From Chloroflexi bacterium UBA6622 (GTDB lineage Bacteria; Chloroflexota; UBA11872), in contig DJHK01000001.1 of NCBI GenBank assembly GCA_002433065.1, positions 62,001-126,000 on the forward strand: a stretch of 64,000 nucleotides of DNA, read 5' to 3'. Position numbers and translations under genes: made by a program. The notes beneath the pieces were generated by a model, which was given only the letters and a program-made list of their open reading frames with translations, was not told the origin of the DNA and did no database searches. Positions within the stretch are counted from its first letter, which is position 1. Every line of letters begins with the position of its first letter. Positions 34,858 through 44,002 of the stretch are shown piece after piece.

Positions 34858-36366
34858 TCAAGCGTCTATCTGCGATGCCGCCGCTTCACGGTTCGTCGCA
34901 AGTAACGCTGGATAAAGATCCCGATATCGAGACAGCGTGGTCGCCATAACCTGAACCCACGAGGTATTTGGATCTACGACATCTGCCGGGATCTTCATCT
35001 CTTCACACGCTTGTAACACCGAATCGAACTCACCTGCTGCGACCGAGCCAAGCAATGCAGCACCAAATGCGGGCCCACGCCCCTCCGGTTCCACCATTAC
35101 CGAAGCGTCGAGCACGGATGCGATAACTCGACACCATAACGAACTTCGAGCACCACCTCCCGCCAATTTGAATGAACACGTTGACGCACCAGTTTTTTGT
35201 ATTGCTTCGAGAGCGTCACAAAGACTGAACGCGACACCCTCAAGCACAGCCCTCACTACATCTGCTCTATTGTGAGCAGCAGTTAACCCAACCAAGGCTG
35301 CCCTAGCATTAGCATCCAAATATGGGGTTCGCTCCCCTTGTAAATACGGCAACCACAACAAGCCTCGACTCCCTGCAGGAACAGATTGAGCTTCCTCAAC
35401 AAGCTCCAAATAACTCGTTGCTGGAGAAAACGTGTCTCGAAGCCATCGGAGTGAGAGACCGGCCGCCTGTGTAACCCCCATAAGTTGCCACGTCTTGGGG
35501 ATTGCGTGAGCGCCAGCCTGAACCGTTCCGTCGTTTGACGCGGCATATGCGTTAGTCGCGACAAAAACCACTCCGGATGTTCCGATAGTAATCACGGTAT
35601 CGCCGTCGTTAACGATCCGTGCCGCTACGCCACCAGCAGGCTGATCTCCTGCACCCCCAGCAATAGGTATTCCAGCCGGAAGTCCTAGGCGATCGCCGGC
35701 AGACTGGGTGAGTCGTCCGGCTATGGCGGTGGACTCACACACTCTAGGTAGCCACCGATGATCAATTTCGAGCGAATCGATCATCGGTTTGGACCATTCA
35801 CGAGTTCTAGGATCAAAATAGCCAGTTCCACTTGCATCTGTAACATCAGTCCACAACTCGTTGGTCAATCGAAGACGAATAAAATCTTTTGGCAACAAGA
35901 CATGGGCTATTCGATCAAACAACTCTGGTTCATGCTCTCGAATCCACTCGAGCTTTGGCGCTTGAAATCCCTCAAGCGGAAGATTTCCAGTATGTTCGAT
36001 GAACTTTGCTGCCCCAACACGCTGTTCTAAGAACCGTCGCTGATCCATCGTGCGTAAATCACACCAAATAATCGCCCTCCGTAGCGGACGCAAGCGCTGA
36101 TCAAGAAGAACCAATCCATGCATCTGTCCTGTTAGGCCAATGGCACAAATATCAGCCGGGTCGTCAGCATGTGCTGCTACGGTGCCCAGAGCTTCAAAGG
36201 CTGCCCTCTCCCAGTCTTCTGGTGCTTGCTCCGCCCATCCCGGCCGAGGCGTCAACAGTCCGTAAGAAGACTCGTGTACCGCAAGTGTCTGACCCAGACC
36301 ATCTGTTAGCACCGCCCGAGCACCCGTTGTACCGAGATCCAAACCGATCGCCAAGACACTTCTCAC
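34858..36366 (-). CDS. xylB: Xylulokinase-like FGGY carbohydrate kinase
   Basis: A 502-residue FGGY kinase. The phosphate loop is GLDLGTTGARAVL, the sugar site GLTGQMHGLVLLD with GGAGDQPAGGVAA (catalytic Asp), and the C-terminal adenosine motif LAGGGARSSLWCRVIA. GQMHG and GAGDQ favour D-xylulose kinase over glycerol or gluconate kinases. It starts the minus-strand sugar block; the GHMP kinase gene lies 21 bases further upstream. Confidence 0.88.
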   Translation of the reverse strand: MRSVLAIGLDLGTTGARAVLTDGLGQTLAVHESSYGLLTPRPGWAEQAPEDWERAAFEALGTVAAHADDPADICAIGLTGQMHGLVLLDQRLRPLRRAIIWCDLRTMDQRRFLEQRVGAAKFIEHTGNLPLEGFQAPKLEWIREHEPELFDRIAHVLLPKDFIRLRLTNELWTDVTDASGTGYFDPRTREWSKPMIDSLEIDHRWLPRVCESTAIAGRLTQSAGDRLGLPAGIPIAGGAGDQPAGGVAARIVNDGDTVITIGTSGVVFVATNAYAASNDGTVQAGAHAIPKTWQLMGVTQAAGLSLRWLRDTFSPATSYLELVEEAQSVPAGSRGLLWLPYLQGERTPYLDANARAALVGLTAAHNRADVVRAVLEGVAFSLCDALEAIQKTGASTCSFKLAGGGARSSLWCRVIASVLDASVMVEPEGRGPAFGAALLGSVAAGEFDSVLQACEEMKIPADVVDPNTSWVQVMATTLSRYRDLYPALLATNREAAASQIDA

Positions 36367-36387
36367 AATAACGTAGCCCTACCTTCT

Positions 36388-37482
36388 TTACGTATCTCCG
36401 AAACTCCCAACGCAGTCCGTCCTATGAAGAGCAACACCTGGGACTACATGGTCAACAGCGAACGCCGATTCAACGTCATTCGCAGATAACTGCTTCACAA
36501 AGAACTGGGGATCCTCATGTATGGCTATGATCGTTCCACCTTTTCCGGCCCCAGCCAGCTTCGCGCCACGAGCTCCTAATCGAATCGCGAGTTCGATCAA
36601 TGACTCGTTTTCTGGTCCAGACCCACCCACGCTCACGATATGAGTGTGAGCCTCATTCATTTGTTCGGCAACCGCGAGCCAATCACCCGAAAGCACATAC
36701 CGTTTTGAGTGGCGGGCGATCTCCGCAAGTCTTCGCATCGCAGCACGAACTGCTGGATCACCTTCCAACCATCGGTCCCGAAGAGGACGGTGAGTTTCAC
36801 CAGAATCACGTTGTCTTCCAGTATGTGCAAGAACCAACGGGATCGAATCAGACTCCGTAACCAAGGACTCCACCGTAGCAAATGGATCTATGTCAGATCC
36901 CCGCCATTGAGCCTTGCCTCGAAAATCCAAGTAGGAAAGACCACCGTGAGCAGCGGCATAAAAGTCTTGAAAACCACATATGATTTTCATACGAGAAAAT
37001 TCGATCTCCCGTGCTCGCTCAGCAAATTCATGTAAGCGATATTTACGACCCAACCAAACATCAGTCGCTCTTAACGCAGCAACCAGCAAAGCACTACTAC
37101 TCGACAAGCCAGCGTTAGGAGGGATATGGCTCCAACAACGGATTTCTACCGAAGCCGTCTGCATCTCTTGAGCTACCACAACCGCCTTGAGCACATTCAG
37201 ATATGTCGCATGTCGGGCTGCTAGCAGTTGGCTTGGTTCCATCAATTCAGCCATAGCGCTAGACGGTGGATGAATTAACTCGAGATCGGAAGCCGACTCA
37301 ATCCCTAGTTCAAGACCTGCATCCTCAGCACACAAACGAAGCGAAGCAGCAGGCTCGATTGATACGAAGGCCCGACGGTCAATAGCCATAGAAATCACGC
37401 TTCCGCCGTACATATCACTTGGATTTCCGAGCAATCCGGCACGACCTGGAGCTGACGCGATAATCGGCCTAAAGTCGGTCAC
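36388..37482 (-). CDS. GHMP kinase with glucuronokinase-like N-terminal motif
   Basis: A 364-residue small-molecule kinase. Motif 1 is PGRAGLLGNPSDMYGG, the ATP loop IPPNAGLSSSSALLVAA and motif 3 LAGAGKGGTIIAIHE. The LLGNPSD signature in place of the galactokinase GEHTDY or mevalonate-kinase GEHAVV resembles, as I recall it, plant glucuronokinase. A GalU-like uridylyltransferase is encoded directly upstream with a GTGA overlap, so a pathway from sugar or uronate to sugar 1-phosphate to UDP-sugar is plausible. The substrate is not proven; heptose and other sugars remain possible. The start is GTG 37482. Confidence 0.78.
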   Translation of the reverse strand: MTDFRPIIASAPGRAGLLGNPSDMYGGSVISMAIDRRAFVSIEPAASLRLCAEDAGLELGIESASDLELIHPPSSAMAELMEPSQLLAARHATYLNVLKAVVVAQEMQTASVEIRCWSHIPPNAGLSSSSALLVAALRATDVWLGRKYRLHEFAERAREIEFSRMKIICGFQDFYAAAHGGLSYLDFRGKAQWRGSDIDPFATVESLVTESDSIPLVLAHTGRQRDSGETHRPLRDRWLEGDPAVRAAMRRLAEIARHSKRYVLSGDWLAVAEQMNEAHTHIVSVGGSGPENESLIELAIRLGARGAKLAGAGKGGTIIAIHEDPQFFVKQLSANDVESAFAVDHVVPGVALHRTDCVGSFGDT

Positions 37483-38369
37483 TCTGAATCATCGAGACAA
37501 CGGATGTGCCTACTAACAGCATCCCCGTATTCGTGATCGGAAAGCGCAAAATCAACAAATGCTCGGTAATAGGACTCAAAGTTGCCTATGTCATACCGTT
37601 TTTCCGGCTCCTTAAGAGGAACTACCCGAACATGAGCTTTTTTACCTACTAAGATCGCAATAGCATCTGTTAACCATCGCTCCCCATTTTTTCCTCGTGG
37701 AGTTGCATCTATGGTGTCGAAAATTGATGGCGAGAAAACATAGCGAGGCACGATGGCAAGATTACTTGGCGAATCTTCTGGGTTGGGTTTTTCAACAAGA
37801 CCGGTCGCATACAACAAATCCCCACGTTGCTGCACACCCACTACCCCGTAGCGGAACACGTCATCACGAGGCACCTCTTCCACAGCAAGCGTGCACGAGG
37901 CTTGACTCGTTATATGCGCTTGGATCAATCGACCAACAATGTTGCCGCCGTGCAATATTGTGTCGCCAAAGGCGACAACTATCGATTCCCCAGCGGCAAA
38001 ATCTCGTCCAAGCCTAACGGCGTCTGCAACCCCGGTCGGGGTCCCCTGTCGCGTGTAAAAAATTCGTGGTGCCCCATCAGCAAGGCCCCGATCCTTTATT
38101 GCACCAGTTCTTGCACCATCTAGAAAAGGCCTAAGCTCAACGTCATCGTCAAAGTGATCTTCGATTGCCGCTTTTTTCCTTCCGGTGATAAAAAGGATCT
38201 GCTCAATACCCGCGGCAAGGAGTTCTTCAACCACGTACTGCACAACTGGCTTACGACCAACCGGAAGCATTTCCTTGGGCTGCGACTTCGTAGCCGGAAA
38301 TAGACGAGTCCCCGCTCCGGCGACGGGAACAATTGCTTTCCGTATATGTTGGGAAGACGAATCTCGCAG
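37479..38369 (-). CDS. GalU-like UTP--sugar-1-phosphate uridylyltransferase with an apparent CTG start
   Basis: A 296-residue nucleotidyltransferase. The first canonical start in frame (ATG 38270) would remove the nucleotide-binding loop. Upstream in frame lies RKAIVPVAGAGTRLFPATKS followed by QPKEMLPVGRKP, the complete family N-terminus. No ATG, GTG or TTG occurs before the upstream stop. CTG at 38367-38369 lies 6 bases after GGAGAG (38376-38381) and gives a normal-length leader of 12 residues before the core. Other motifs are GTPTGVADAVRLG, GDTILHG and GLVEKPNPEDSP. The acceptor sugar could be glucose, glucuronate or similar. Confidence 0.85.
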   Translation of the reverse strand: MRDSSSQHIRKAIVPVAGAGTRLFPATKSQPKEMLPVGRKPVVQYVVEELLAAGIEQILFITGRKKAAIEDHFDDDVELRPFLDGARTGAIKDRGLADGAPRIFYTRQGTPTGVADAVRLGRDFAAGESIVVAFGDTILHGGNIVGRLIQAHITSQASCTLAVEEVPRDDVFRYGVVGVQQRGDLLYATGLVEKPNPEDSPSNLAIVPRYVFSPSIFDTIDATPRGKNGERWLTDAIAILVGKKAHVRVVPLKEPEKRYDIGNFESYYRAFVDFALSDHEYGDAVSRHIRCLDDSE

Positions 38370-38381
38370 GATTGTCTCTCC
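38367..38381 (-). promoter_or_regulatory. Shine-Dalgarno and CTG start site of the galU-like gene
   Basis: On the minus strand, GGAGAG (38376-38381) is followed by ACAATC and CTG (38367-38369). The first G of the GGAGAG is also the last base of a TAG that closes a short upstream reading frame, so reinitiation after that frame is possible. Confidence 0.55.
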
Positions 38382-38569
38382 TAACCAGTAAATCTCAAGC
38401 GGCCGAACGCTAGCATATGAGCGAGTCGAACGCTTATGGCAGTAGCCTTTCGAGGCCCAGCATAGAAAAAATACATCGCGAAAACATTAACCTCCAATAT
38501 ATAACGAAGCCTGAGATCGTGAGTCCAGTGCCCCCAATAGACCGTCACAGGAATAGTGATCGCTAAGAA

Positions 38570-39163
38570 ATGCGCCATTTCCTTGTGTTTACCATGTGGA
38601 TAGTCCTAGCTGTAGTGGGTTTAGTCATATTTCTTGGCGTCTTCACTACACGAAATCACCCTGACCACACGGAAAACAATGTTGTCGCTATCAACCCGAC
38701 AACACATCAGCGGGCTCAGGCCAAGCTCCAAGCATTTGAAGCTCAATCAGAACAAGCCAGATTGAGCGGCAAGAAACTTCCAGCCCAAATTTCCTTCACC
38801 GAAGAAGAAATGACCTCACTTATCCGAGATTGGGGTAAGCAGGACCATTGGTTCGGATCGATAGATAATCTACAAATAGAATTCATACCCGGCACATGTG
38901 CTCTAACGGGAATCTTGCAATCAATCAACCTGAACTTCCCGTTTAGACTTGAGCTAGCAATATCCGCCGAGGAAAGCCAGCGAACAGCAGAATTGACGGG
39001 GCTACAAGTGGGCGAATTATTCGCACCAGGATTTGTTCGGACAGCATTATTAGCACTTGCAGACCGCACATTTGACGCCGGGCTTCCTCGAGTCTCGCTT
39101 TCGATCGAGTCGCTTGTTGTTACAAACGGTGAACTCTTGGTTTCCGGAAACATGTTGCCGTAG
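38570..39163 (+). CDS. Single-span membrane-anchored protein, function unknown
   Basis: A 197-residue protein: one N-terminal membrane span (about 8-27), then an extracytoplasmic domain starting with an Ala/Gln-rich helix. ISFTEEEMTSLIRDW and a C-terminal VSLSIESLVVTNGELLVSG beta stretch follow. The helix followed by paired beta strands ending in VSG resembles membrane-anchored lipid- or polymer-binding domains such as YpmS or LmeA proteins, but this is shape-level similarity only. It is divergent from the galU-like gene and convergent with the aldolase/dehydrogenase gene. Confidence 0.65.
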   Translation: MRHFLVFTMWIVLAVVGLVIFLGVFTTRNHPDHTENNVVAINPTTHQRAQAKLQAFEAQSEQARLSGKKLPAQISFTEEEMTSLIRDWGKQDHWFGSIDNLQIEFIPGTCALTGILQSINLNFPFRLELAISAEESQRTAELTGLQVGELFAPGFVRTALLALADRTFDAGLPRVSLSIESLVVTNGELLVSGNMLP

Positions 39164-39172
39164 CGAAGTGAA

Positions 39173-41182
39173 TCATCGGGGAAATGCACCGGTAACACCG
39201 CCATCAACCGGAATAACCGCGCCAGTAGTTGCCGCTGATCGATCACTTGCCAAAAAAAATACGGCCTCGGCAACTTCTGTGCCTGTAATTTTCGTCCTCA
39301 GCAAGTTGCGATCTTTATAGTAATTTTCCAACTTGCCTATTGGGACGCCATGAGCGGCAGCTCGACCTTCCCTAATCTTCTTGCTCCATAGCTTGGATTC
39401 TTCAAATACCGCGTCCGGATTAACCATATTGACCCTGATATTATGCTCACCATTCTCGATGGCAAGCACGCGGCCAAGTTGTAACTCGGCTGCCTTCGCA
39501 GCACTATAAGCTCCAAAATCTCTGCCAGGATCAAAAGTGTTCTTAGTGCAAACAAGCACGAGATTTCCTCCAAGATCTTGGTTGCGAAGCCATCGAACCG
39601 CTTCGCTAAGGACCAGGAAATGGCCGGTGGCATTTATATCGAAACTACGATTCCACGCCGCCAACGTCAGTTTGTGGATCGCAGAGGCTTCAGCTCTTCC
39701 TGCATTGGAAACAACGATGTCTAAACCACCTGTTCCAAGCACCATCTTTCTAAAAGCAGCTGAAATCGACTTTTGGTCAGTAACATCCAAGCCCATCGAT
39801 TCAGCCACCCCGCCATCGTTCCGAATACCTTCCGCAACCTGCTCAGCACGAACAACATCAATATCCGTGACGAACACGTGAGCTCCATCAGCCGCCAACC
39901 TTCTGGCAACCGACTTACCAATACCGCTGGCCGCGCCAGTAACCGCCGCCACACGACCAGCGAGCTCGCGATCTGCTGGACCATGCATTAGCTTGTAGAG
40001 TTCCAGCGGCCAATACTCAATTTCGTATAAATCTCGCTCCGGAAGCGCCTGGTACCTGTCAATCGCTGAAGCCGCTTCAATCACGTCCATCGTGTGGCGA
40101 TAAATTTCGCCAACCTTGTCAGCTTCGCTAGCCGTCCGGCCCGTACTAAACATACCGATTCCCGGCGCCAAGATGACTCTCGGAAATGGGTCATGCATAA
40201 ACGACGAGGCATCTCCGCCACATCGAGCAACATAGCCACGATATTGATCTTCGTAATTGTTAATTTCACGAACAATATCGACGGTCTCGGAACCATGTAG
40301 AACCATGGGTAATTGCTTTGTTCGCAAAATATGATCCGGAGTTACTGGACCCTTTTGGGAAATTTCATCCACATCATCCCTGTCGACAAACTGGCGAACC
40401 CGTGAGGCCCCGTCAAACCTCAAGATCATTCGATTCCTGATGCTTAACTGGCCACGCAATCGTGTCGCGAGACCAGCCGCCACCCTTGAAGTCCGTTGGC
40501 GACCAGCAGGCGGCGTCTTCCAGACTTTTCGGATAGAGTTTTCCGCCCGGGACACCAATTCAATATGGCGCTCATATGACTCTCGTGCGGATTCTCCAAA
40601 AGTGACTAATCCATGATTTTCCAAAATTAGGCCGACCACAGATGGATCATTGTCATACACATCTGCTGCTGCTTTTGAAAGCAAAAACCCAGGTTTTATA
40701 TACGGAACGATCCCAACATCCTCAGCAAACACATCTCTAACAACTGCTTGGCCCGATGGCTGGTTCGTCAGCGCCAATATTGCATCCGCATGACTGTGAT
40801 CCACCCAATCAAGAGGAATAAACGCGTGTAACAGCGTTTCAATAGACGGTCGAGGCGCCACTGTGTTGAGAAGAGCCCGTGCCACCAGTTCAACCATGAG
40901 ATCGTCGGCCATGCTGCTTCGCGTCCGCAGGCGAACTAGCGGATCCAAGGCCAACGGTGAAAAGCCGCCAACATCAATCGTTGCCAGATCAGTTCCACTG
41001 CCCTTAATACTAAGGACTCGAACAACGCCGCCCGCTTCATCCTCCATTTCATGCTTGACTGAGGTGTTTCCACCCCCATACAGCACGAGCGAAGACTCAG
41101 ATCCAAGAAGACGCGAGGAATAGACGCGCAGCGCCAACGGGTCCAAGCCCGTAGCCTCACGGTCAGTCCAGTTCGATCTCAA
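39173..41182 (-). CDS. Bifunctional class II aldolase/short-chain dehydrogenase (RhaD-type fusion)
   Basis: A 669-residue fusion. Residues 1 to about 400 are a class II aldolase (YGGGNTSVK, LDWVDHSHADAILALTN with zinc His ligands, LENHGLVTFGESARESYERH). Residues 420-669 are a short-chain dehydrogenase with VTGAASGIGKSVARRL, NAGR, Tyr and Lys of GAYSAAKAAEL, and a C-terminal PVDGGVTGAF. This architecture is known for rhamnulose-1-phosphate aldolase/lactaldehyde dehydrogenase. It probably splits a keto-sugar phosphate and oxidises the aldehyde. The start is TTG 41182 with GAGG 9 bases upstream. Confidence 0.87.
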   Translation of the reverse strand: MRSNWTDREATGLDPLALRVYSSRLLGSESSLVLYGGGNTSVKHEMEDEAGGVVRVLSIKGSGTDLATIDVGGFSPLALDPLVRLRTRSSMADDLMVELVARALLNTVAPRPSIETLLHAFIPLDWVDHSHADAILALTNQPSGQAVVRDVFAEDVGIVPYIKPGFLLSKAAADVYDNDPSVVGLILENHGLVTFGESARESYERHIELVSRAENSIRKVWKTPPAGRQRTSRVAAGLATRLRGQLSIRNRMILRFDGASRVRQFVDRDDVDEISQKGPVTPDHILRTKQLPMVLHGSETVDIVREINNYEDQYRGYVARCGGDASSFMHDPFPRVILAPGIGMFSTGRTASEADKVGEIYRHTMDVIEAASAIDRYQALPERDLYEIEYWPLELYKLMHGPADRELAGRVAAVTGAASGIGKSVARRLAADGAHVFVTDIDVVRAEQVAEGIRNDGGVAESMGLDVTDQKSISAAFRKMVLGTGGLDIVVSNAGRAEASAIHKLTLAAWNRSFDINATGHFLVLSEAVRWLRNQDLGGNLVLVCTKNTFDPGRDFGAYSAAKAAELQLGRVLAIENGEHNIRVNMVNPDAVFEESKLWSKKIREGRAAAHGVPIGKLENYYKDRNLLRTKITGTEVAEAVFFLASDRSAATTGAVIPVDGGVTGAFPR

Positions 41183-41197
41183 ATTTGTATACCTCAG

Positions 41198-42004
41198 TTA
41201 TTCGCGAAGAGGCGCCGTCGGTTCTCGCGTGACAGTCTTTCCAGCTTCACCAGCCACTGTGCAAAACAACGCATGGGTCTTTTCCAGAAGAATGTTGGGA
41301 TCAATCCCGTCCTCAGAACGAACAACAATGTCCACCGGCAAACCATTTTCACGAGACTGTCCCACATAGGCCTTGAGATACGCTGTAGGAATCTCGTTCA
41401 TCACACGCTGCATAAACGGTGACGTTTCCGATTCAAACGAGTCAACGTAAACACGTAAACGAGCAGTCTGCGCCGAAAACATATCTTGAATCGCCGGCTG
41501 AATGTGGTGAGTAAAACACCCCTCGACCTCTCGCGGTGGTCCTGGCATCGACCAAATCAAGCTCTTATTAACCTCCGTCGCAAAACACGGCGCCCATCCC
41601 ACAGGGTTCAAATACAGTGTCGAGGACGCAGGAATAGACCCCATCTTGATACGCGGAGGCGTCGAGACCTCTTCAACGGTCATCTCCCGACGACGAGCAA
41701 AGTCCTCAAGAACCTCCGTAGGGGTGTGTACCCGGCTACCCGCAACGGCCGCTACAGCATCAACTGTTAGATCGTCTGGGGTCGGACCTAAACCACCGGT
41801 TGTAATGATCAACCTCGCATCACGATCAACAGCCGCTTGAAGTTCCTCTTTCAACGCCCGTAAATCATCGGCGAGTGCGGTCACCCGTCGAACGTCCCCA
41901 CCGGCCAGAGTAATCTCACCGGCCAACCAGTGAGAGTTGGTATCGAGCACTAATCCGGACACGAGTTCCGTCCCAATCGAGAAAATCTCGACTTTGTCAT
42001 TCAT
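41198..42004 (-). CDS. CinA-like MoCF-domain protein
   Basis: A 268-residue protein containing the CinA N-terminal domain: VEIFSIGTELVSGLVLDTNSHWLA, the MoCF loop TTGGLGPTPDDLTVDAVA, MPGPPREVEGCF and a ferredoxin-like middle segment. The C-terminal PncC nicotinamide-nucleotide deamidase domain is missing, so this resembles stand-alone CinA-N or YfaY proteins. That domain is associated with ADP-ribose pyrophosphatase activity in the family. ATG 42004 is preferred over a TTG two codons earlier. It lies 15 bases after the aldolase gene on the same strand. Confidence 0.85.
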   Translation of the reverse strand: MNDKVEIFSIGTELVSGLVLDTNSHWLAGEITLAGGDVRRVTALADDLRALKEELQAAVDRDARLIITTGGLGPTPDDLTVDAVAAVAGSRVHTPTEVLEDFARRREMTVEEVSTPPRIKMGSIPASSTLYLNPVGWAPCFATEVNKSLIWSMPGPPREVEGCFTHHIQPAIQDMFSAQTARLRVYVDSFESETSPFMQRVMNEIPTAYLKAYVGQSRENGLPVDIVVRSEDGIDPNILLEKTHALFCTVAGEAGKTVTREPTAPLRE

Positions 42005-42080
42005 AATCAAGGTACCCGAAGTTCAACGCATCGCATTCTACGGCTGATCACAGAACTTGATGATAGGAGAACTAGAGAAC

Positions 42081-42878
42081 ATGGGCGCAGATTGGTATGC
42101 CCAGAGAGGCTTCACAAGCGAGATGGTTCGGCGCGCGCGCGCTTGGTACCTACAGTTTCTACCCAAACCTGGGGATCTGCTCGATGTGGGCTGTGGTCGT
42201 GGCGAGTTTCTGGATGCCGCATCAGAGGCTAACCATCAAGTCACTGGCGTCGATCATGACCCTTCAATGATTGCTGCTGCCGGCCATCTCAACATTCATG
42301 AAAACCACGTGCTGGATTATCTTCAGACCACCTCAAACCTTTATGATGCAATTACTGCTTTTCATGTCATAGAACATTTAGAAATTCGGGATGCGTCCGC
42401 ATTCATCCGCCTTGCGGCCGACAGATTACGCCCGGGTGGACGATTGATTATCGCCACACCAAACCCTGGCAGCCTTCCCACCATCACACATGAGTTTTGG
42501 CGTGATCCCACTCACGTTAGACCCTATGACCGTGAGTTGATCGAATACTTGACGACCACATCCGGACTAACAACCGAATCGGCGGGTGTAAACCCAGAAT
42601 CTGAACGCGGGTTGCCCGTCAATCTGGACGATCTCAGCTTAAGCTCAGTCTCAAAAAGTTTAGAGTCCCGCGATGACGAAAGCCTCGTTTCCCGGTGGGT
42701 GGCCGGACGTCTCGCATCATCAAGCTACGCCAAAAACCTTGAACGTAGCCTTCATGAAACAACCGACGGTCTTTTGCATACCCGCCAAGAACTTGACCGA
42801 ATAGCTGGCCTGCTTCGACGCTTTTTAGAGGTGGCCTATGAACCATCCGAGATCTATGTAGTGGCTCAAAACTGTTAG
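42081..42878 (+). CDS. SAM-dependent methyltransferase
   Basis: A 265-residue class I methyltransferase: motif I LLDVGCGRGEFLDAA, motif II VTGVDHDPSMI, AITAFHVIEHL and LRPGGRLIIATPNPGSLP. After the catalytic core comes a C-terminal helical, possibly coiled, segment. The pattern fits O- or N-methyltransferases of sugar or polyketide pathways; the substrate is unknown. The ATG at 42081 is chosen with AGGAGA about 11 bases upstream; two earlier in-frame starts (TTG 42057, ATG 42060) are possible. It overlaps the convergent LCP gene by four bases. Confidence 0.82.
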   Translation: MGADWYAQRGFTSEMVRRARAWYLQFLPKPGDLLDVGCGRGEFLDAASEANHQVTGVDHDPSMIAAAGHLNIHENHVLDYLQTTSNLYDAITAFHVIEHLEIRDASAFIRLAADRLRPGGRLIIATPNPGSLPTITHEFWRDPTHVRPYDRELIEYLTTTSGLTTESAGVNPESERGLPVNLDDLSLSSVSKSLESRDDESLVSRWVAGRLASSSYAKNLERSLHETTDGLLHTRQELDRIAGLLRRFLEVAYEPSEIYVVAQNC

Positions 42879-44002
42879 GACGGAACTACAGGGCGATCAA
42901 CTGGCGGAGACATCGTCTCAACTTCCCTCATTTTGCCAGCTACATAACTGTGCACGAGCGGAACATTGGGAAGCAGCACATATTTGCCCTTGTCATCAAT
43001 GAACGGTGGAGCTTCTTTGTAGGTAAGCCCTCCTTGGACAAGCCGATCTGTCCCAATGGAGAGAATCAACTTGGCCATAGATGGAACTACATCCAGCGGA
43101 AGATTGGACTCAAACGCATTGTTTAGTTCGTGCACCAAACTCGGAGAATCAATGATTCTCTGTGGCGATAGTGCCTGTTGTGCCAGCGCTACAACCACCT
43201 GCCGCTGTCGCTCGTCCCGACCGAAATTTCCAATGTTTCGACGAGAACGTATGTAACGAAGCGCCGTGTCACCATCAAGGCGTTGGGTCCCAGCCTTAAG
43301 ACTAAACGGCTCAAAACCAGTGTCCGTAGCATTGGGATAGCCAGAATCATAGATGTCTTTAAGAACATCTACTTCGACTCCCCCAACAAAGTCAACAAGT
43401 CGACGAAATCCACTGAAATCCATCGTTATCCAATAATCCGCCTGCACACCAAGAAGATCACTTACCTGCTGGAGCAGGACGTCAGGGCCATCACTCTGCC
43501 AGACCTGATTTATGCGCCGGGCATTCGTTCGACAATTAGCTATGCATATGTCGCGTGGAACCGATATAAGCGTTGCCGAATGGGTTTGAGGATCAACCCG
43601 TACTAGAACTATGGCGTCCGTCCGACCACCCGGCTCACCCGGCCTCCGATCTAAACCTAAAAACAAAATTCCAAACGGTTTGTCCTGAGGCCAATCCGGA
43701 ACAATATCCAAAGGATTAGGCGTCTTCTCCGGTTCAGGCGTGCTTTCAGCCTCTGAAGCAACGGCGAACCTCGCTTGAGCAGGACCTGGCGCCTCTCGCA
43801 CTGGGACTGGTCCACTCTGTCCCTGTCTCGGAACCGCCACCGTCTGGACCGCTTGCACCACCGGCTGAGCATCAACCGACGACCGCCGCCACACCAGAAC
43901 GCCTAATGCGGAAACTATGACAAATACCACCAACGCTGACGCAAGGCTGAGAAGTTCAGCCGTGCGCACACGTTGTGCACGATCAGACGAACTTTGTTTC
44001 AT
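42875..44002 (-). CDS. LCP (LytR-CpsA-Psr) family cell-wall polymer ligase
   Basis: A 375-residue membrane-anchored enzyme: short basic cytoplasmic N-terminus, one span at about 17-38, a Pro-rich linker, then the LCP domain. That domain has GILFLGLDRRPGEPGGRTDAI, LISVPRDI, RINQVWQ, FVGGVEVDV and DGDTALRYIRSRRNIGNFGRDERQRQ. Asp and Arg residues of these motifs bind the phosphate of polyprenyl-linked polymers that the family attaches to peptidoglycan. Two extra Cys occur in ICIANCRT. It supports a wall with attached secondary polymers. Confidence 0.9.
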   Translation of the reverse strand: MKQSSSDRAQRVRTAELLSLASALVVFVIVSALGVLVWRRSSVDAQPVVQAVQTVAVPRQGQSGPVPVREAPGPAQARFAVASEAESTPEPEKTPNPLDIVPDWPQDKPFGILFLGLDRRPGEPGGRTDAIVLVRVDPQTHSATLISVPRDICIANCRTNARRINQVWQSDGPDVLLQQVSDLLGVQADYWITMDFSGFRRLVDFVGGVEVDVLKDIYDSGYPNATDTGFEPFSLKAGTQRLDGDTALRYIRSRRNIGNFGRDERQRQVVVALAQQALSPQRIIDSPSLVHELNNAFESNLPLDVVPSMAKLILSIGTDRLVQGGLTYKEAPPFIDDKGKYVLLPNVPLVHSYVAGKMREVETMSPPVDRPVVPS

